Part shown: piece by piece, positions 1 to 8,620 of the stretch
Numbering within the stretch: position 1 is the stretch's first letter
How the letters are laid out: each line of letters starts with the position of its first letter
DNA from: Acidobacteriota bacterium
GTDB lineage: Bacteria > Acidobacteriota > UBA6911
Assembly (NCBI GenBank): GCA_012719455.1
Contig: JAAYAJ010000054.1
Coordinates: 1-35,449, forward strand
Length of the DNA stretch: 35,449 nt
Reading direction: 5' to 3'
Notes under the pieces: model-generated
The model's database searches: none
Seen by the model: only the letters and a program-made list of their open reading frames with translations
What the model was told of the DNA's origin: nothing
Program-made: the position numbers and the translations under genes

Positions 1-1148
1 ACCCGGGCGCTGACCAGGACCCGCAACTCCCCGGCGGCGAAGCGCTCGAGCGCCAGGCGCCGCTCCCGGCGGCCGATGTCGCAGGTGACCGGCTGGACGA
101 GGTGCTCGCGCGCGATCGCGTAGGCGGTGTCGTTGTCGGCGGTGAAGGCGAGGACGCGGGAGTCCCTGTGTTCGCCGAGGAGAGCGCCGACGATCCGGCG
201 CTTTTCCTCGGTGTAGTGGATGATCTTCCGGGAACGGCGCCAGGCGGCCAGCGCCCTTTTCCCCCGGTCGCTGCGGAGGGCGAAGCGGGTGAAGTCTTCC
301 CAACCCGCCCCCGGGGAGCGGTCGAAAAATTCCCGGCAGAAGGGGCGGAAGACGGCCAGCTCGAAACCGTAGGTTTCCCGTTCCCGGGGGGAGAGGCCCA
401 CCGAAATGGTGACCAGGCTGTAGGGGGCGAGCCAGCGGCCGGCAAGTTCCTCCACCCGCGCGCGATAGATTTCCGGGCCGACGAGGGCTTCGAGCCGGCC
501 GACGCGGCGGGGGTCCTCGGGCATGGTGGCGCTCAATCCCAGCCGCGCCCCGGCCGTGGACATCTCGAGGATCTCCTCTCCGAGCCCGGAACCGAGGTGA
601 TGCACTTCGTCGATCACCAGGAGGGAATGGCGGTTCCCGAGCGTCTCCATGTGCCGCCGGGCGCTGGCGAAGGTGGCGACGGTGACCGACCCCTCGGTCC
701 GGCGCCCGTCGCCGAACTCCCCGATGGGGTTGGCGCCGGCCGAGCGGAGGGTTTCGACCCATTGCGCCATCAGGGCGCGGGTGGGGACGAGGCAGAGGGT
801 GCGCAGCCCGGTCCGGGCCATCGCCGCGACCGCGACGCGCGTCTTTCCGGCGCCGGTGGGGAGCGAAACTATGCCCCTCAGCCCGGAGGCCTCCCAGGCG
901 GCGAGCGCGGCGGCCTGGTAGGGGCGCAGTTCGGGTGCCGCCAATGCCGGCGGAGGGGGCAACGGGGGGAGGGCCTCGTCGCAAAAGGGTATGCGGCGGA
1001 GGCGGAGTTCCCGGCAGAGCTCGGGGTAGGCGCAGGCGGGAGCGCGCCAGGCGCCCACGCGCGCGTCCCACCGCATCCCCGGGAGGCTTTCCGCACCCTC
1101 GGGTGCCTGCGGGATCAGGAGGGTGCCGCGATCGAACGAGAGTCGCAT
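1..1148 (-). CDS. XPB/Rad25-like superfamily 2 DNA helicase (3' end outside window)
   Basis: The reverse-strand reading frame opens with ATG at 1148, behind a GAGG ribosome site, and runs without a stop to base 1, giving about 382 visible residues. Helicase motifs appear in order: a P-loop PTGAGKT near residue 97, a DEVHH box (motif II) near 177 and LSATM (motif III) near 204. The second RecA-like domain begins around residue 310 (VLAFTADNDTAYAI) and is cut by the window edge. The first ~60 residues (FDRGTLLI, then WDARVGAWRAP) match the N-terminal region of bacterial and archaeal XPB-like helicases. These are ATP-dependent DNA translocases with repair roles. The DEVHH form of motif II favours this group over RNA helicases. 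The exact function cannot be fixed without the C-terminus. Confidence 0.88.
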   Translation of the reverse strand, partial: MRLSFDRGTLLIPQAPEGAESLPGMRWDARVGAWRAPACAYPELCRELRLRRIPFCDEALPPLPPPPALAAPELRPYQAAALAAWEASGLRGIVSLPTGAGKTRVAVAAMARTGLRTLCLVPTRALMAQWVETLRSAGANPIGEFGDGRRTEGSVTVATFASARRHMETLGNRHSLLVIDEVHHLGSGLGEEILEMSTAGARLGLSATMPEDPRRVGRLEALVGPEIYRARVEELAGRWLAPYSLVTISVGLSPRERETYGFELAVFRPFCREFFDRSPGAGWEDFTRFALRSDRGKRALAAWRRSRKIIHYTEEKRRIVGALLGEHRDSRVLAFTADNDTAYAIAREHLVQPVTCDIGRRERRLALERFAAGELRVLVSAR

Positions 1149-1232
1149 GGTTTCCTCGTTATCTATTCTGTATAATGAGTGCCGGTCGATTTGAGCCGGA
1201 TTTTTCGCAAAAAGGCCGGCGGCGAAACAACG

Positions 1233-1247
1233 CGTCGTCGTCGTCGT
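1233..1247. repeat. CGT trinucleotide run in the helicase/secreted-protein intergenic region
   Basis: Five perfect CGT units lie in the 183-base gap between two divergent genes. The same gap is more AT-rich than its surroundings, contains a TATAAT hexamer at 1171-1176 with no convincing -35 box, and has a small perfect hairpin (GATGGA, loop TAA, TCCATC) at 1280-1294. The promoters of both divergent genes should lie here, but I cannot place either firmly. Confidence 0.4.
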
Positions 1248-1331
1248 ATGTATTAATTGGTGTATTGGGCTTATACCCGGATGGATAATCCATCTATTGG
1301 CAATGTAAATCGTTGATATGTAAAGGGTTGT

Positions 1332-2039
1332 ATGTATTCCATAGTCAAATCCGCTCTCGTGGCTCTCTTCTTCCCACTGTTGGCGTTTTCCGCGACCTCG
1401 TGGGGAGGGAATGAAAATTTCAACAAATGGTCGCTCGAAGGGGCGGTCAAGGTCCTGAACGATTCCCCCTGGGCGCGCTAGGAGACCTTCACCCGCGTCC
1501 TCCGCGGCGTGGGGAGCGGCATTTCGGGGGAGAAGGAGATCTACAACACCTTCTACGTGAGGTTCCTATCCGCCCGCCCGGTGCGCGAGGCCTATGCCCG
1601 GATCCAGCAGATCCAGCACGGGTACGACCGGATGGCGCCGGAGGAGAAGCGGCGGTTCGAGGCGCTCCAGGCGGGCAATCTCGACATGGACGTGTCGCGC
1701 TTCATCGTCCTCACCGTCGGTTTCCGGTCCAACGACCCGAACGAGGAGAGCGCAATCCGACGTTTCTTCCAGAGCGAGACCGTCGAGACTCTCAAGACCA
1801 AGGCCTTCCTCTCCACCCCGTCATGCCCCCAGGTGGAACTCGTCGCCTATTTCCCGCACCAGGAGGAGAGCGTCGGGGCCAAATTCGTCTTCCCCCGTGA
1901 AGTCGACGGGGTCCCCGTGATCGGGGAACATTGCCCCAACATCACCCTCGAGCTGCTCGATGTCCCGGGGACCCAATCCCGCCTGTACGCGAGGTTCGAT
2001 GTCAAGGAGATGAGGGTGGGCGGCCAGCTTGTCTTCTGA
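1332..2039 (+). pseudogene. Secreted protein of unknown function interrupted by an in-frame TAG
   Basis: ATG at 1332 opens a frame with a signal peptide (MYSIVKSALVALFFPLLAFS), then reads NDSPWAR and meets TAG at 1479-1481 (codon 50). The same frame continues as ETFTRV..GVGSGISGEKEIY and on to TGA at 2037-2039, so the whole would be 235 codons. I recall similar acidobacterial secreted proteins with a continuous SPWA(K/R)Q-ET segment here. A single C-to-T change (CAG to TAG) would explain the stop. TAG ends at least eight other genes in this window, so general amber recoding is unlikely. The choices are a recent nonsense mutation, a sequencing error, or translation restarting at GTG 1509, which would make a product without a signal peptide. 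Function is unknown. Confidence 0.7.
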
Positions 2040-2090
2040 CCCCCGTTTCGGAATCCGTCAACCCAGGTTTTTCCTCTTGCAGGATTTTTC

Positions 2091-4868
2091 ATGCTTATGC
2101 GTTTTGCGCTGATTGCGCTCCTGTTTGTGTCGGTTCCCCTGTATGCAGCCCCTTCCGGAGAGGAACCGGAAGCGGCGCCCGGTTCCCCCGCCGCAGAGAG
2201 CGCCTCCCCCCCACCCGGACTCGACGGGGTGGTTTTCAAAGACGAAGGGGACGGCGCGCTGCCGCCGGGCCTGGAGCAGATCAAGTCCTTCAGGATGAAG
2301 CTGGGAGGCGAATGGCAGTCCGAGGGCTCGGTCAGGGACGAATCGACCGCCCTGATCGTCAACCCTTTTTCGGTCCGCAAGCGGGGGAAAATCTACGGCT
2401 CGATCTACGAATACCACCGCAACGACAATTTTGACGCCCGCAATTACTTCGACCCGGTGGGGAAGCCGCTGCCTGAATTCAAGCGCAACCAGTTCGGCGT
2501 GAGCCTGGGAGCGTCGGTCACTTCGAGGTTGAAGGTGTTCGGCAGCTATGACGGCCTGCGGGTGATCCGGGGCTCGACCCTTCTCTCCCTGGTCCCCACC
2601 AATGCCATGAAGCGGGGGGACTTCAGCGCCGTCACCGGGCGGCAACTGGTCGACCCCTTCACGGGCGAGCCCTTTGCCGGCAACCGGATCCCGCAGGAGC
2701 GCATCCACCCGGTGGCTTCCCGGCTGCTAGGGCTCTTTCCCGATCCCAACCGGGACGACCCGGTGCGCAACTACGTCAACAACCAGCCCTCCGTGGAAAA
2801 CCGCGACACCATCTCCTCCCGGATCGATTACGAATGGAGCCCGCAAACCAAGATCTTCGGCACCTACGAAATCAGCGACGGCGTGCGGCGGCTGGTCTCC
2901 GCCCTCCCCGCCTTCGGCAACGAGGTCGACGAGAGGGAGCAGGATGTCGCGATCGACCTGAGCCACTCCTTCAGCTCGAACAAGGTGCTCAGCCTGAAGG
3001 TGGGGTTCAAACGCTTCTCCAGCCTGCAGACCTCGGACCAGGCCTTCCAGGAAGGGCTGCTCGATTCGATCGGGATCGCCGGGGTCGGGGTGATCGACCC
3101 GATGGACGAGGGGTATCCCGAGATGCAGATCCTCGGCTATTCCGGGATCGGATCCGGTACCGGCGGTGGTTTTGCGAGCCCTTCGCCCGAGAGCTTCAAC
3201 CAGAACAGCTATTCCTTCAGCGCCGGCTATACCTACGTGAGCGGGGCGCACACCCTCTCCCTGGGGGGGAGCCTGAACTTCGACCAGTACAACGACATGA
3301 AAACCTGGGGCACCCGCCGCGGGCAGTTTGGGTTTTCGGGCCAGTTCACGGGTGATGCTTTCGCCGATTTCCTCCTGGGGATCCCCTATACCGCGGCGCG
3401 CGGGGTCGGCTCCGACCGGGCCGACCTGAGAAAGCGCTCCTGGCGTCTCTACCTGAACGACAGCTGGAAACTGAGCCCCAACATCACCCTCACGATGGGG
3501 CTCACCTACAGCTATTCCCCCCTCTTCCACTCCATTCATGACAATGTGTCGTTCTTCCACCCGCTGGTGCTGGAAGCGCCGCTGGACGGAGAGGTCGTCG
3601 TGACCGGCAGCGACCGGGCCCGGCAACTGGGGCTCCATCTCAAACCGGGGCACGCGGCCTATGACGACAAGAACGACTGGCAGCCGAGCTTCGGGGTGGC
3701 CTACAGCCCCTTCGGCAACAACCGGCTGGTGCTGCGGGCGTCCTACAGCGTCGGGCACGGCTCGATGAACCCCTTCCAGGCCCTGACCTACATAGGGCGG
3801 AACTACCCTTTCTTCTATGTCCAGAAGGCGGAATCCCCGGTACGGCCCGACCTCGATATCGCCGATCCCTTCAAATCGGCCGCTCTCCCCGCGCTTAGTT
3901 TCACCGCGGCCGATCCGGAGCTGCGCAATCCCTTCATGCAGAACCGCGAGGTGGCGCTGCAGTACGAGTTTTTGGGCAACTGGAGCATGGAATTGAAATA
4001 TTCGGGGCGGATCACCACCAGCTTCTACCGAGTGGTTCCCGGAAACGTCCCCCTGCCGGCCCCCGCTGGTGAGCCGATCCAGCCGCGGCGGCCGAACCCC
4101 AACTACGGGAGCTTCGAAATCCTCAAGAGCGACGCCACCTTCACCAACAACGAGCTCAACGCCCGGGTGACCCGGCGGCTGACCGATTTCTTTTCGCTGC
4201 AGGCGGATTTCTCCTGGGGGCGGGCGATCAGCGACGCCTACAGCTGGACCTTCGCCAACCCGAACAATCCCCGCGACCTCGCCGCCGAACGTTCCCTCTG
4301 GGGGTTTTTCCCGACTAAAACGTTCAACCTGAACTACATCCTGGACCTGCCGCTGGGGAAAGACCGGCTCCTGTCGACCCGCTGGGCGGGCAAACTCGGG
4401 GTGCTGTTCGAAGGGTGGCGGATTTCGGGGATCACCAACATCAAGAGCGGAACTCCTTTCAGCCCGGAGATTTTCGGGGACCCCAACAACGACGGCGTCT
4501 GGGGTGACCGTCCCGACCGGATCGGGGAGGGGAACCTTCCCAAGTCGAAGCGATCGATCGACAAGTGGTTCGAGACCGCCGACTTCCGCATTCCCGATTA
4601 CGGCGGGCCGGAAGGGCGGTGGTTCGGCAATGCGGGCCGGAACATCCTCCTGTCTCCCGGTTCGACCCAGTGGGACATCAGCGTCATGAAAAGGACCCCG
4701 GTCACCCGCTCGGGCAACCTGCTCGAGCTCCGGGTGCAGTTCTTCAACGCCTTCAACCACGTGAACTTCAAGCAGCCGGGGAACTTCATCAACTCCCCCA
4801 CCTTCGGCGTGATCTCGGGCGCGGGCAACGCCCGGGAGATCGAGATCGCCCTGAAGTATTCCTTCTGA
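2091..4868 (+). CDS. Oar-like TonB-dependent-receptor-type outer-membrane beta-barrel
   Basis: This 925-residue protein has a signal peptide (residues 1-20, ending LYAA) followed by an acidic, proline-rich stretch. Around residues 176-210 it carries RGDFSAVTGRQLVDPFTGEP followed by FAGNRIP and a PDPN segment, a signature of the very large acidobacterial Oar/TonB-receptor family. The rest alternates short amphipathic strands and turns, and ends in ...IALKYSF with the C-terminal aromatic typical of barrels. It is shorter than the usual ~1000-1200 residues: I see no N-terminal carboxypeptidase-regulatory-like domain and no clear TonB box or plug before the barrel. It probably sits in the outer membrane and binds or passes a large substrate, not identifiable from sequence. 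ATG 2091 follows AGGA at a 7-base gap; ATG 2097 is an alternative. Confidence 0.88.
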   Translation: MLMRFALIALLFVSVPLYAAPSGEEPEAAPGSPAAESASPPPGLDGVVFKDEGDGALPPGLEQIKSFRMKLGGEWQSEGSVRDESTALIVNPFSVRKRGKIYGSIYEYHRNDNFDARNYFDPVGKPLPEFKRNQFGVSLGASVTSRLKVFGSYDGLRVIRGSTLLSLVPTNAMKRGDFSAVTGRQLVDPFTGEPFAGNRIPQERIHPVASRLLGLFPDPNRDDPVRNYVNNQPSVENRDTISSRIDYEWSPQTKIFGTYEISDGVRRLVSALPAFGNEVDEREQDVAIDLSHSFSSNKVLSLKVGFKRFSSLQTSDQAFQEGLLDSIGIAGVGVIDPMDEGYPEMQILGYSGIGSGTGGGFASPSPESFNQNSYSFSAGYTYVSGAHTLSLGGSLNFDQYNDMKTWGTRRGQFGFSGQFTGDAFADFLLGIPYTAARGVGSDRADLRKRSWRLYLNDSWKLSPNITLTMGLTYSYSPLFHSIHDNVSFFHPLVLEAPLDGEVVVTGSDRARQLGLHLKPGHAAYDDKNDWQPSFGVAYSPFGNNRLVLRASYSVGHGSMNPFQALTYIGRNYPFFYVQKAESPVRPDLDIADPFKSAALPALSFTAADPELRNPFMQNREVALQYEFLGNWSMELKYSGRITTSFYRVVPGNVPLPAPAGEPIQPRRPNPNYGSFEILKSDATFTNNELNARVTRRLTDFFSLQADFSWGRAISDAYSWTFANPNNPRDLAAERSLWGFFPTKTFNLNYILDLPLGKDRLLSTRWAGKLGVLFEGWRISGITNIKSGTPFSPEIFGDPNNDGVWGDRPDRIGEGNLPKSKRSIDKWFETADFRIPDYGGPEGRWFGNAGRNILLSPGSTQWDISVMKRTPVTRSGNLLELRVQFFNAFNHVNFKQPGNFINSPTFGVISGAGNAREIEIALKYSF

Positions 4869-4897
4869 TGGAGACAGGCCCTTCGGGGAGCGTGGCC

Positions 4898-5575
4898 ATG
4901 GAGATTCCGACGCTCGAAATCGACGCCGGGCCGGGACCGGGGACGGTGCGCGCGGCCCTGGTTTGGGGGCTGGAGCTTCCGGGTTGCGCGCCGACCCGGG
5001 CCGTCCCCGCCTACATTGCCGAACTGCTCGGGCGGGTGCGCGCCGCCGGGGAGGGGTTTTTCGACCCCGCGCGCCGCGCGGCCGTGCGGGGGATGCTGCG
5101 GCACGGACGCTTCAAACCCTCCGGGCGGAGCAAGCCCGCGAGCGAATATCTCCTGGCCGCCGCCCTTGGGGGGGATTTTCCCCTGGTCAACCCGGCCGTG
5201 GACGCCAACAACGCCGTGAGCCTCGAGTCGGGCTACCCCGCCAGCATCTTCGACCTGGAACTTACGGGTCCCTCCCTGTGCCTGCGGCGCGGCAGGGAAG
5301 GGGAGTCCTACGTGTTCAATCCGTCGGGGCAGGTGATCGGGATTGAAGACCTGCTGTGCGTGTGCCGGCGGGAGGGGGAGCGCTGGGTGCCGTGCGGCAA
5401 CCCGGTCAAGGACTCGATGGCCACCAAGACCCGGGAATCTACGCGCGCCGTCGTCGCCGTCATCTACGCCCCGGCCGGGGAGAGCGCGGCTCACCTGGAG
5501 GCGGCGGCCCGGCGCTTTTCCTCCCTCCTCGCCGCCGAATGCGGAGCCTCCGGCGCCGGCTGGCGCCTCGCCTGA
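4898..5575 (+). CDS. Free-standing B3/4-domain protein (PheT-like editing fold)
   Basis: The protein is 225 residues if started at ATG 4898, which has GGGGAG seven bases upstream. ATG 4868 overlaps the preceding stop (TGATG) and would add ten residues but lacks a ribosome site. The stretch HGRFKPSGRSKPASEYLL, followed by FPLVNPAVDANNAVSL and SGYPASIFD, is the B3/4 domain found in the beta subunit of phenylalanyl-tRNA synthetase and in stand-alone proteins. In PheT this domain hydrolyses mischarged Tyr-tRNA(Phe). Whether stand-alone versions edit aminoacyl-tRNA or bind another ligand is not settled. The end (VAVIYAPAGESAAHLEAAARRF) also fits the family. It directly follows the barrel gene and may be co-transcribed, but no functional link is evident. 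Confidence 0.82.
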   Translation: MEIPTLEIDAGPGPGTVRAALVWGLELPGCAPTRAVPAYIAELLGRVRAAGEGFFDPARRAAVRGMLRHGRFKPSGRSKPASEYLLAAALGGDFPLVNPAVDANNAVSLESGYPASIFDLELTGPSLCLRRGREGESYVFNPSGQVIGIEDLLCVCRREGERWVPCGNPVKDSMATKTRESTRAVVAVIYAPAGESAAHLEAAARRFSSLLAAECGASGAGWRLA

Positions 5576-5736
5576 TGCTTCCTCCTTCCATCGAACCGGC
5601 CGTGTTTGACGACGCCGGGTGCGTCCGAATGACGGGCGGTTTCATCGCCGCTCACCCGGGCCGTTGGCGCGGGGATATCGGGCAGCCCTAAAGTCGCCTC
5701 CCGCTCCTACCGATGAAGTTAGTATCAGGGGGAATC

Positions 5737-6102
5737 ATGCACGGTCCGAACCTCACTGCCCAAGATCGCCGGCGAATGTCACGCATCGCCACGCGCCTCG
5801 ACTGCCGCTTCGAATCCTCCGGGATCTCGAGGGATGGGGTCGTCATCGACCTCTCCCTTGAGGGGGCCTATGTCTCCTCCTCGTTTATCCCCCCCGAGGA
5901 CGGGCGTATCCGCCTGACCATCCTCTCCGACCTGTTGAAACGGCCGCTCGCGATCGAGGGGAGGGTCCGGCGCTGGCACGTGGGGATGGCCGAGAGCGGG
6001 AAGGGACGGTTCGGTGTCAAATTCGACCATGCCCCGATCGACCTGGCCGACCTGATCCGCCGGCTGGTCAACAATCCCTCAAAAGAACCGCGGTCGGACT
6101 AG
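5737..6102 (+). CDS. PilZ domain protein, probable c-di-GMP sensor
   Basis: A 121-residue single-domain protein. The two PilZ ligand motifs are present: RxxxR as RIATR near the N-terminus and [D/N]xSxxG as DLSLEG about 20 residues later. The usual beta-barrel strands follow (IRLTILSD, IEGRVRRW, FGVKFD). PilZ domains bind cyclic di-GMP and change the activity of a partner or attached domain; with no attached domain here it would act as a free adaptor. ATG 5737 has AGGGGGA just upstream, whereas in-frame ATG 5713 would add eight residues with no ribosome site. Its TAG stop lies in CTAG, so it overlaps tail-to-tail with the stop of the reverse-strand gene that follows. Confidence 0.85.
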   Translation: MHGPNLTAQDRRRMSRIATRLDCRFESSGISRDGVVIDLSLEGAYVSSSFIPPEDGRIRLTILSDLLKRPLAIEGRVRRWHVGMAESGKGRFGVKFDHAPIDLADLIRRLVNNPSKEPRSD

Positions 6103-7427
6103 TAGACTCCATACTCCTTGGTGAAATCGATCATGGCCCGGACCGTTTCCTCCCGGGCGTCGTCCAGCTGGGTGCCCGAGCAGAGGATGTATCCTCCCCC
6201 CTTGCCGCAATAGTCGATCAGGTCCTTGCAGCACGCCTTCACCTGTTCCGGGGTCCCGGTGGCGATCATGGTGATGGGGACGTTGCCCATGATCGGGCTG
6301 TGGCCGCCGAGGATGTCCTTGGCCCGGTGCATGTCGGTCCGGTCGAAGAACCAGAGGACCGAAGCCTCGGGCATCTGGGTCAGGTAGGGCAGCCGCTTGG
6401 TGTAGCTCCCCTCGGCGAACGGGGCGGGGATCAAACCGTCGTCGATCATCCGCAGCATGATCTCCTTGAAGGTGGGCCAGTAGAATTTTTCAAACTGGGG
6501 GAGCGAGATGTGCGTATCGTCCCCCTTGTGCAGCGGCATCATGACCAGCGGCGGGGCGCCGATGGGGATGTCGGGGACCGGGCTCAGCTCCAGGATCTTC
6601 TCGCACGCCCGGATCACCTTTTCGGGGCAGCGGTAGAGGTCGGTCAGGATCCCCCGCGTGCCGCGCAGGGTGTCCCCCAGCATGTCGAACGGGGCGGCGC
6701 CGAACCCGAAGAAAAGCTGCGGGTATCCCATCGCGTTGAGCCGGGCGCCGGTGGCCAGGGTAACCCGGAGAGGCTCGAGCGACATCTCCGCCGCTTTTTT
6801 CATGACGGCGAGCGCCTCCTGCACGTCGGGGTCCAGCATGGCGGCGAACACCCTTCCGCCGATCTGGATGCCGTCGCTTGCGAACCAGGGCATCTTTCCG
6901 AGTCCCTTGAGCGACGTGTACATCCGCGGCATGAAGCGGCGCATGACGTAGTCGGAAGGGTCGAGGAGAAAAGCGTCGTATTCGTCCGCCTTCATGTACT
7001 CCTGTTCGACGTACTGGTACTGCACGTCGTCCGGGAGGCCGCACCCGGCCCATTTCATGTTGGTCTGCCCCAGAAACTCCATGGAGGGCCCCGACATCAT
7101 GAAGATGGCCGTGGCGCTGTCGGGCTGGAAGTCCTGCTGGAACTTGACGACCGCGGCGGCGGCCTCCTCCCAGCGGTCGTACATGGTCGCCTTCTGGGGG
7201 ATTCCCATCCGGCGGTAGATGAAGGCACCGCCGAGCCCCGCGACCGGAACCCGGTCGGGGATGCGCAGCTCCAGGGCGTCCCGGAACCTTTGGGCACGTT
7301 CCCGGTAGGCGGCCGCCGCTTCGGGGCTGTCGAACTCGATGCCGTCCCCGCGCACCCAGGCATCGAGCCGGTATTGTCTCTTCTGCTCCGCACTCAGCAT
7401 GTTCCAGTTGTCCGGTTTTCCCGCCAT
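6099..7427 (-). CDS. Uroporphyrinogen decarboxylase (URO-D)-family protein, possible corrinoid methyltransferase
   Basis: About 442 residues, starting at ATG 7427 behind a strong AGGAGG; GTG 7430 is an adjacent alternative. The overall pattern (an N-terminal RIPDRVPV, repeated FMMSGPS/GFGAAPFDMLG-type strands, and a C-terminal GKGGGYILCSGT) is that of the URO-D superfamily, which includes the MtaA/CmuA methylcobamide:thiol methyltransferases. True HemE is ~350 residues, so haem synthesis is unlikely. A Cys lies at the expected late position (GYILCSG), but I cannot recognise a complete zinc-binding H-x-C...C set. The protein may move methyl groups in one-carbon metabolism, which would suit the methyl-THF operon ~10 kb away; this is only an inference. 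It is co-directional with the ROK kinase upstream (gap 86 bases). Confidence 0.8.
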   Translation of the reverse strand: MAGKPDNWNMLSAEQKRQYRLDAWVRGDGIEFDSPEAAAAYRERAQRFRDALELRIPDRVPVAGLGGAFIYRRMGIPQKATMYDRWEEAAAAVVKFQQDFQPDSATAIFMMSGPSMEFLGQTNMKWAGCGLPDDVQYQYVEQEYMKADEYDAFLLDPSDYVMRRFMPRMYTSLKGLGKMPWFASDGIQIGGRVFAAMLDPDVQEALAVMKKAAEMSLEPLRVTLATGARLNAMGYPQLFFGFGAAPFDMLGDTLRGTRGILTDLYRCPEKVIRACEKILELSPVPDIPIGAPPLVMMPLHKGDDTHISLPQFEKFYWPTFKEIMLRMIDDGLIPAPFAEGSYTKRLPYLTQMPEASVLWFFDRTDMHRAKDILGGHSPIMGNVPITMIATGTPEQVKACCKDLIDYCGKGGGYILCSGTQLDDAREETVRAMIDFTKEYGVY

Positions 7428-7513
7428 CACATCCTCCTCCTATCCTCTCCCGCCCTGTCCTTTCCGGGAGGCGGCTGAATTGCCAACAGGTTTTTTCGAC
7501 TCCGTCCCGCCTG

Positions 7514-8620
7514 TCACCCCTTCCCGTCGAGGCGCGCGAGCGCGAAAGCGTAGGCGCCGAGCATGATCGCCCCGGTCGTGCCCAGGCGCGACAGGCCGAC
7601 GCCGACGCGCGGCAGCGGGTCGTACGTCAGTTTCCTCCGGCTCCCGGGCACGGCGATGGTGCGGCGCATCTCCTCGAGGAACGCGCGCGTCCCGTCGGGG
7701 TCCTCCAGGTTACAGGCCGTCGAAGCCAGCCTTCGGAATCTCCGGCCGCCGGGCGCGGTATAGGAACCGTTGATTTCAGCGACCAGGGCGGGCAGGAAGA
7801 GGGGCCACGCGCCCGAGATCCCCCCGCCGATGACGGCAAGCCCGTCCACGAGGGTGAGGGCCTGGGCCACGGCGTCCCCGGCCGCTTCCCCCAGGCGCCG
7901 GAAGGCTTCGCGCGCCGCGGGGGCGTTCCCCGCGCGGCGCTCCATCCCGATTTCGAAAATCGCTTTGGGGTCGGGCGCTTCCCCGGGCGGAATGAGGGCG
8001 GCGGCATAGGCGCGGCGCAGGGCGCGGATGCTCGCCCCCTCCTCCACGTTCATGCCCGGGTCGAGCTTGTTGCGCAGCAGCCAGATCTCCCCGGCCATGG
8101 AGTTGTCCCCGGCCGGGAGCCGGCCGTCGAGGACGATGCCCCCGCCGAAGCCTGTTCCCAGCGTCACTCCCAACAGGTTCCGGTAGCGCCGAGGACTCCC
8201 CGCCCTTTCCAGGAGCGCGTTGACGTGGGGGAGGAAACCCGCGATCGCCTCGCCGTAGGTGAACAGGTCTCCGTCGTTGTTGATGAAGGCGGGGAGTCCG
8301 AAGCGTTCCTCCAGCATCGGCCCGAGTGCGATTCCGCCCCGGAAGCCCGGCAGGTTTTCCAAGTCGCCGATGATGCCGCGGGGATAGTCCGCGGGGCCGG
8401 GGAAGGCGAAGCTGATGGCCGCGGGCATTTCGGGGCACTGCGCGCGGACGAGGAGAAAGCCCTCCACGATGCCTGAAAGGCAGCGGTCAAGGTCGTCCCC
8501 GCAGGACGGCATGACGAGGATCTCCGTCACCCGGCGGCCGCCCTGCATGGCCGCAAAGCGGAAGCTGGTTCCGCCGGCGTCGAGTGTCATCACGACGCGA
8601 GAGTCGCTCGAGAAATCCAT
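7514..8620 (-). CDS. ROK-family sugar kinase lacking the usual zinc motif
   Basis: A 368-residue protein starting at ATG 8620 with GGAG five bases upstream. It has the ASKHA/ROK phosphate-binding loop (TLDAGGTSFRF near residues 12-22), an INND segment with the expected catalytic Asp (FINNDGD near 113-119), and a glycine-rich VTLGTGFGGGIV. ROK kinases phosphorylate hexoses or N-acyl hexosamines. Where most ROK proteins have an H-x(n)-CxCGxxGC zinc site, this one reads GEIWLLRNKLDPGMNVEEGAS, with no cysteines. It therefore belongs to a divergent branch, and substrate cannot be assigned. No DNA-binding domain is present, so it is an enzyme and not a ROK repressor. It is divergent from xylulokinase, consistent with a small sugar-use locus. 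Confidence 0.82.
   Translation of the reverse strand: MDFSSDSRVVMTLDAGGTSFRFAAMQGGRRVTEILVMPSCGDDLDRCLSGIVEGFLLVRAQCPEMPAAISFAFPGPADYPRGIIGDLENLPGFRGGIALGPMLEERFGLPAFINNDGDLFTYGEAIAGFLPHVNALLERAGSPRRYRNLLGVTLGTGFGGGIVLDGRLPAGDNSMAGEIWLLRNKLDPGMNVEEGASIRALRRAYAAALIPPGEAPDPKAIFEIGMERRAGNAPAAREAFRRLGEAAGDAVAQALTLVDGLAVIGGGISGAWPLFLPALVAEINGSYTAPGGRRFRRLASTACNLEDPDGTRAFLEEMRRTIAVPGSRRKLTYDPLPRVGVGLSRLGTTGAIMLGAYAFALARLDGKG

Noticed and set aside
1479..1481. Pyrrolysine or general amber recoding at the in-frame TAG
   Set aside because: TAG serves as the normal stop for hdrB, mvhD, metV, typA, the GT11 gene, PilZ, the URO-D gene and the hydrolase, and the protein is not a methylamine methyltransferase.
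6098..6102. Overlapping stop codons (CTAG) of the convergent PilZ and URO-D genes
   Set aside because: Tail-to-tail overlap of this kind is common in compact genomes and needs no special explanation.
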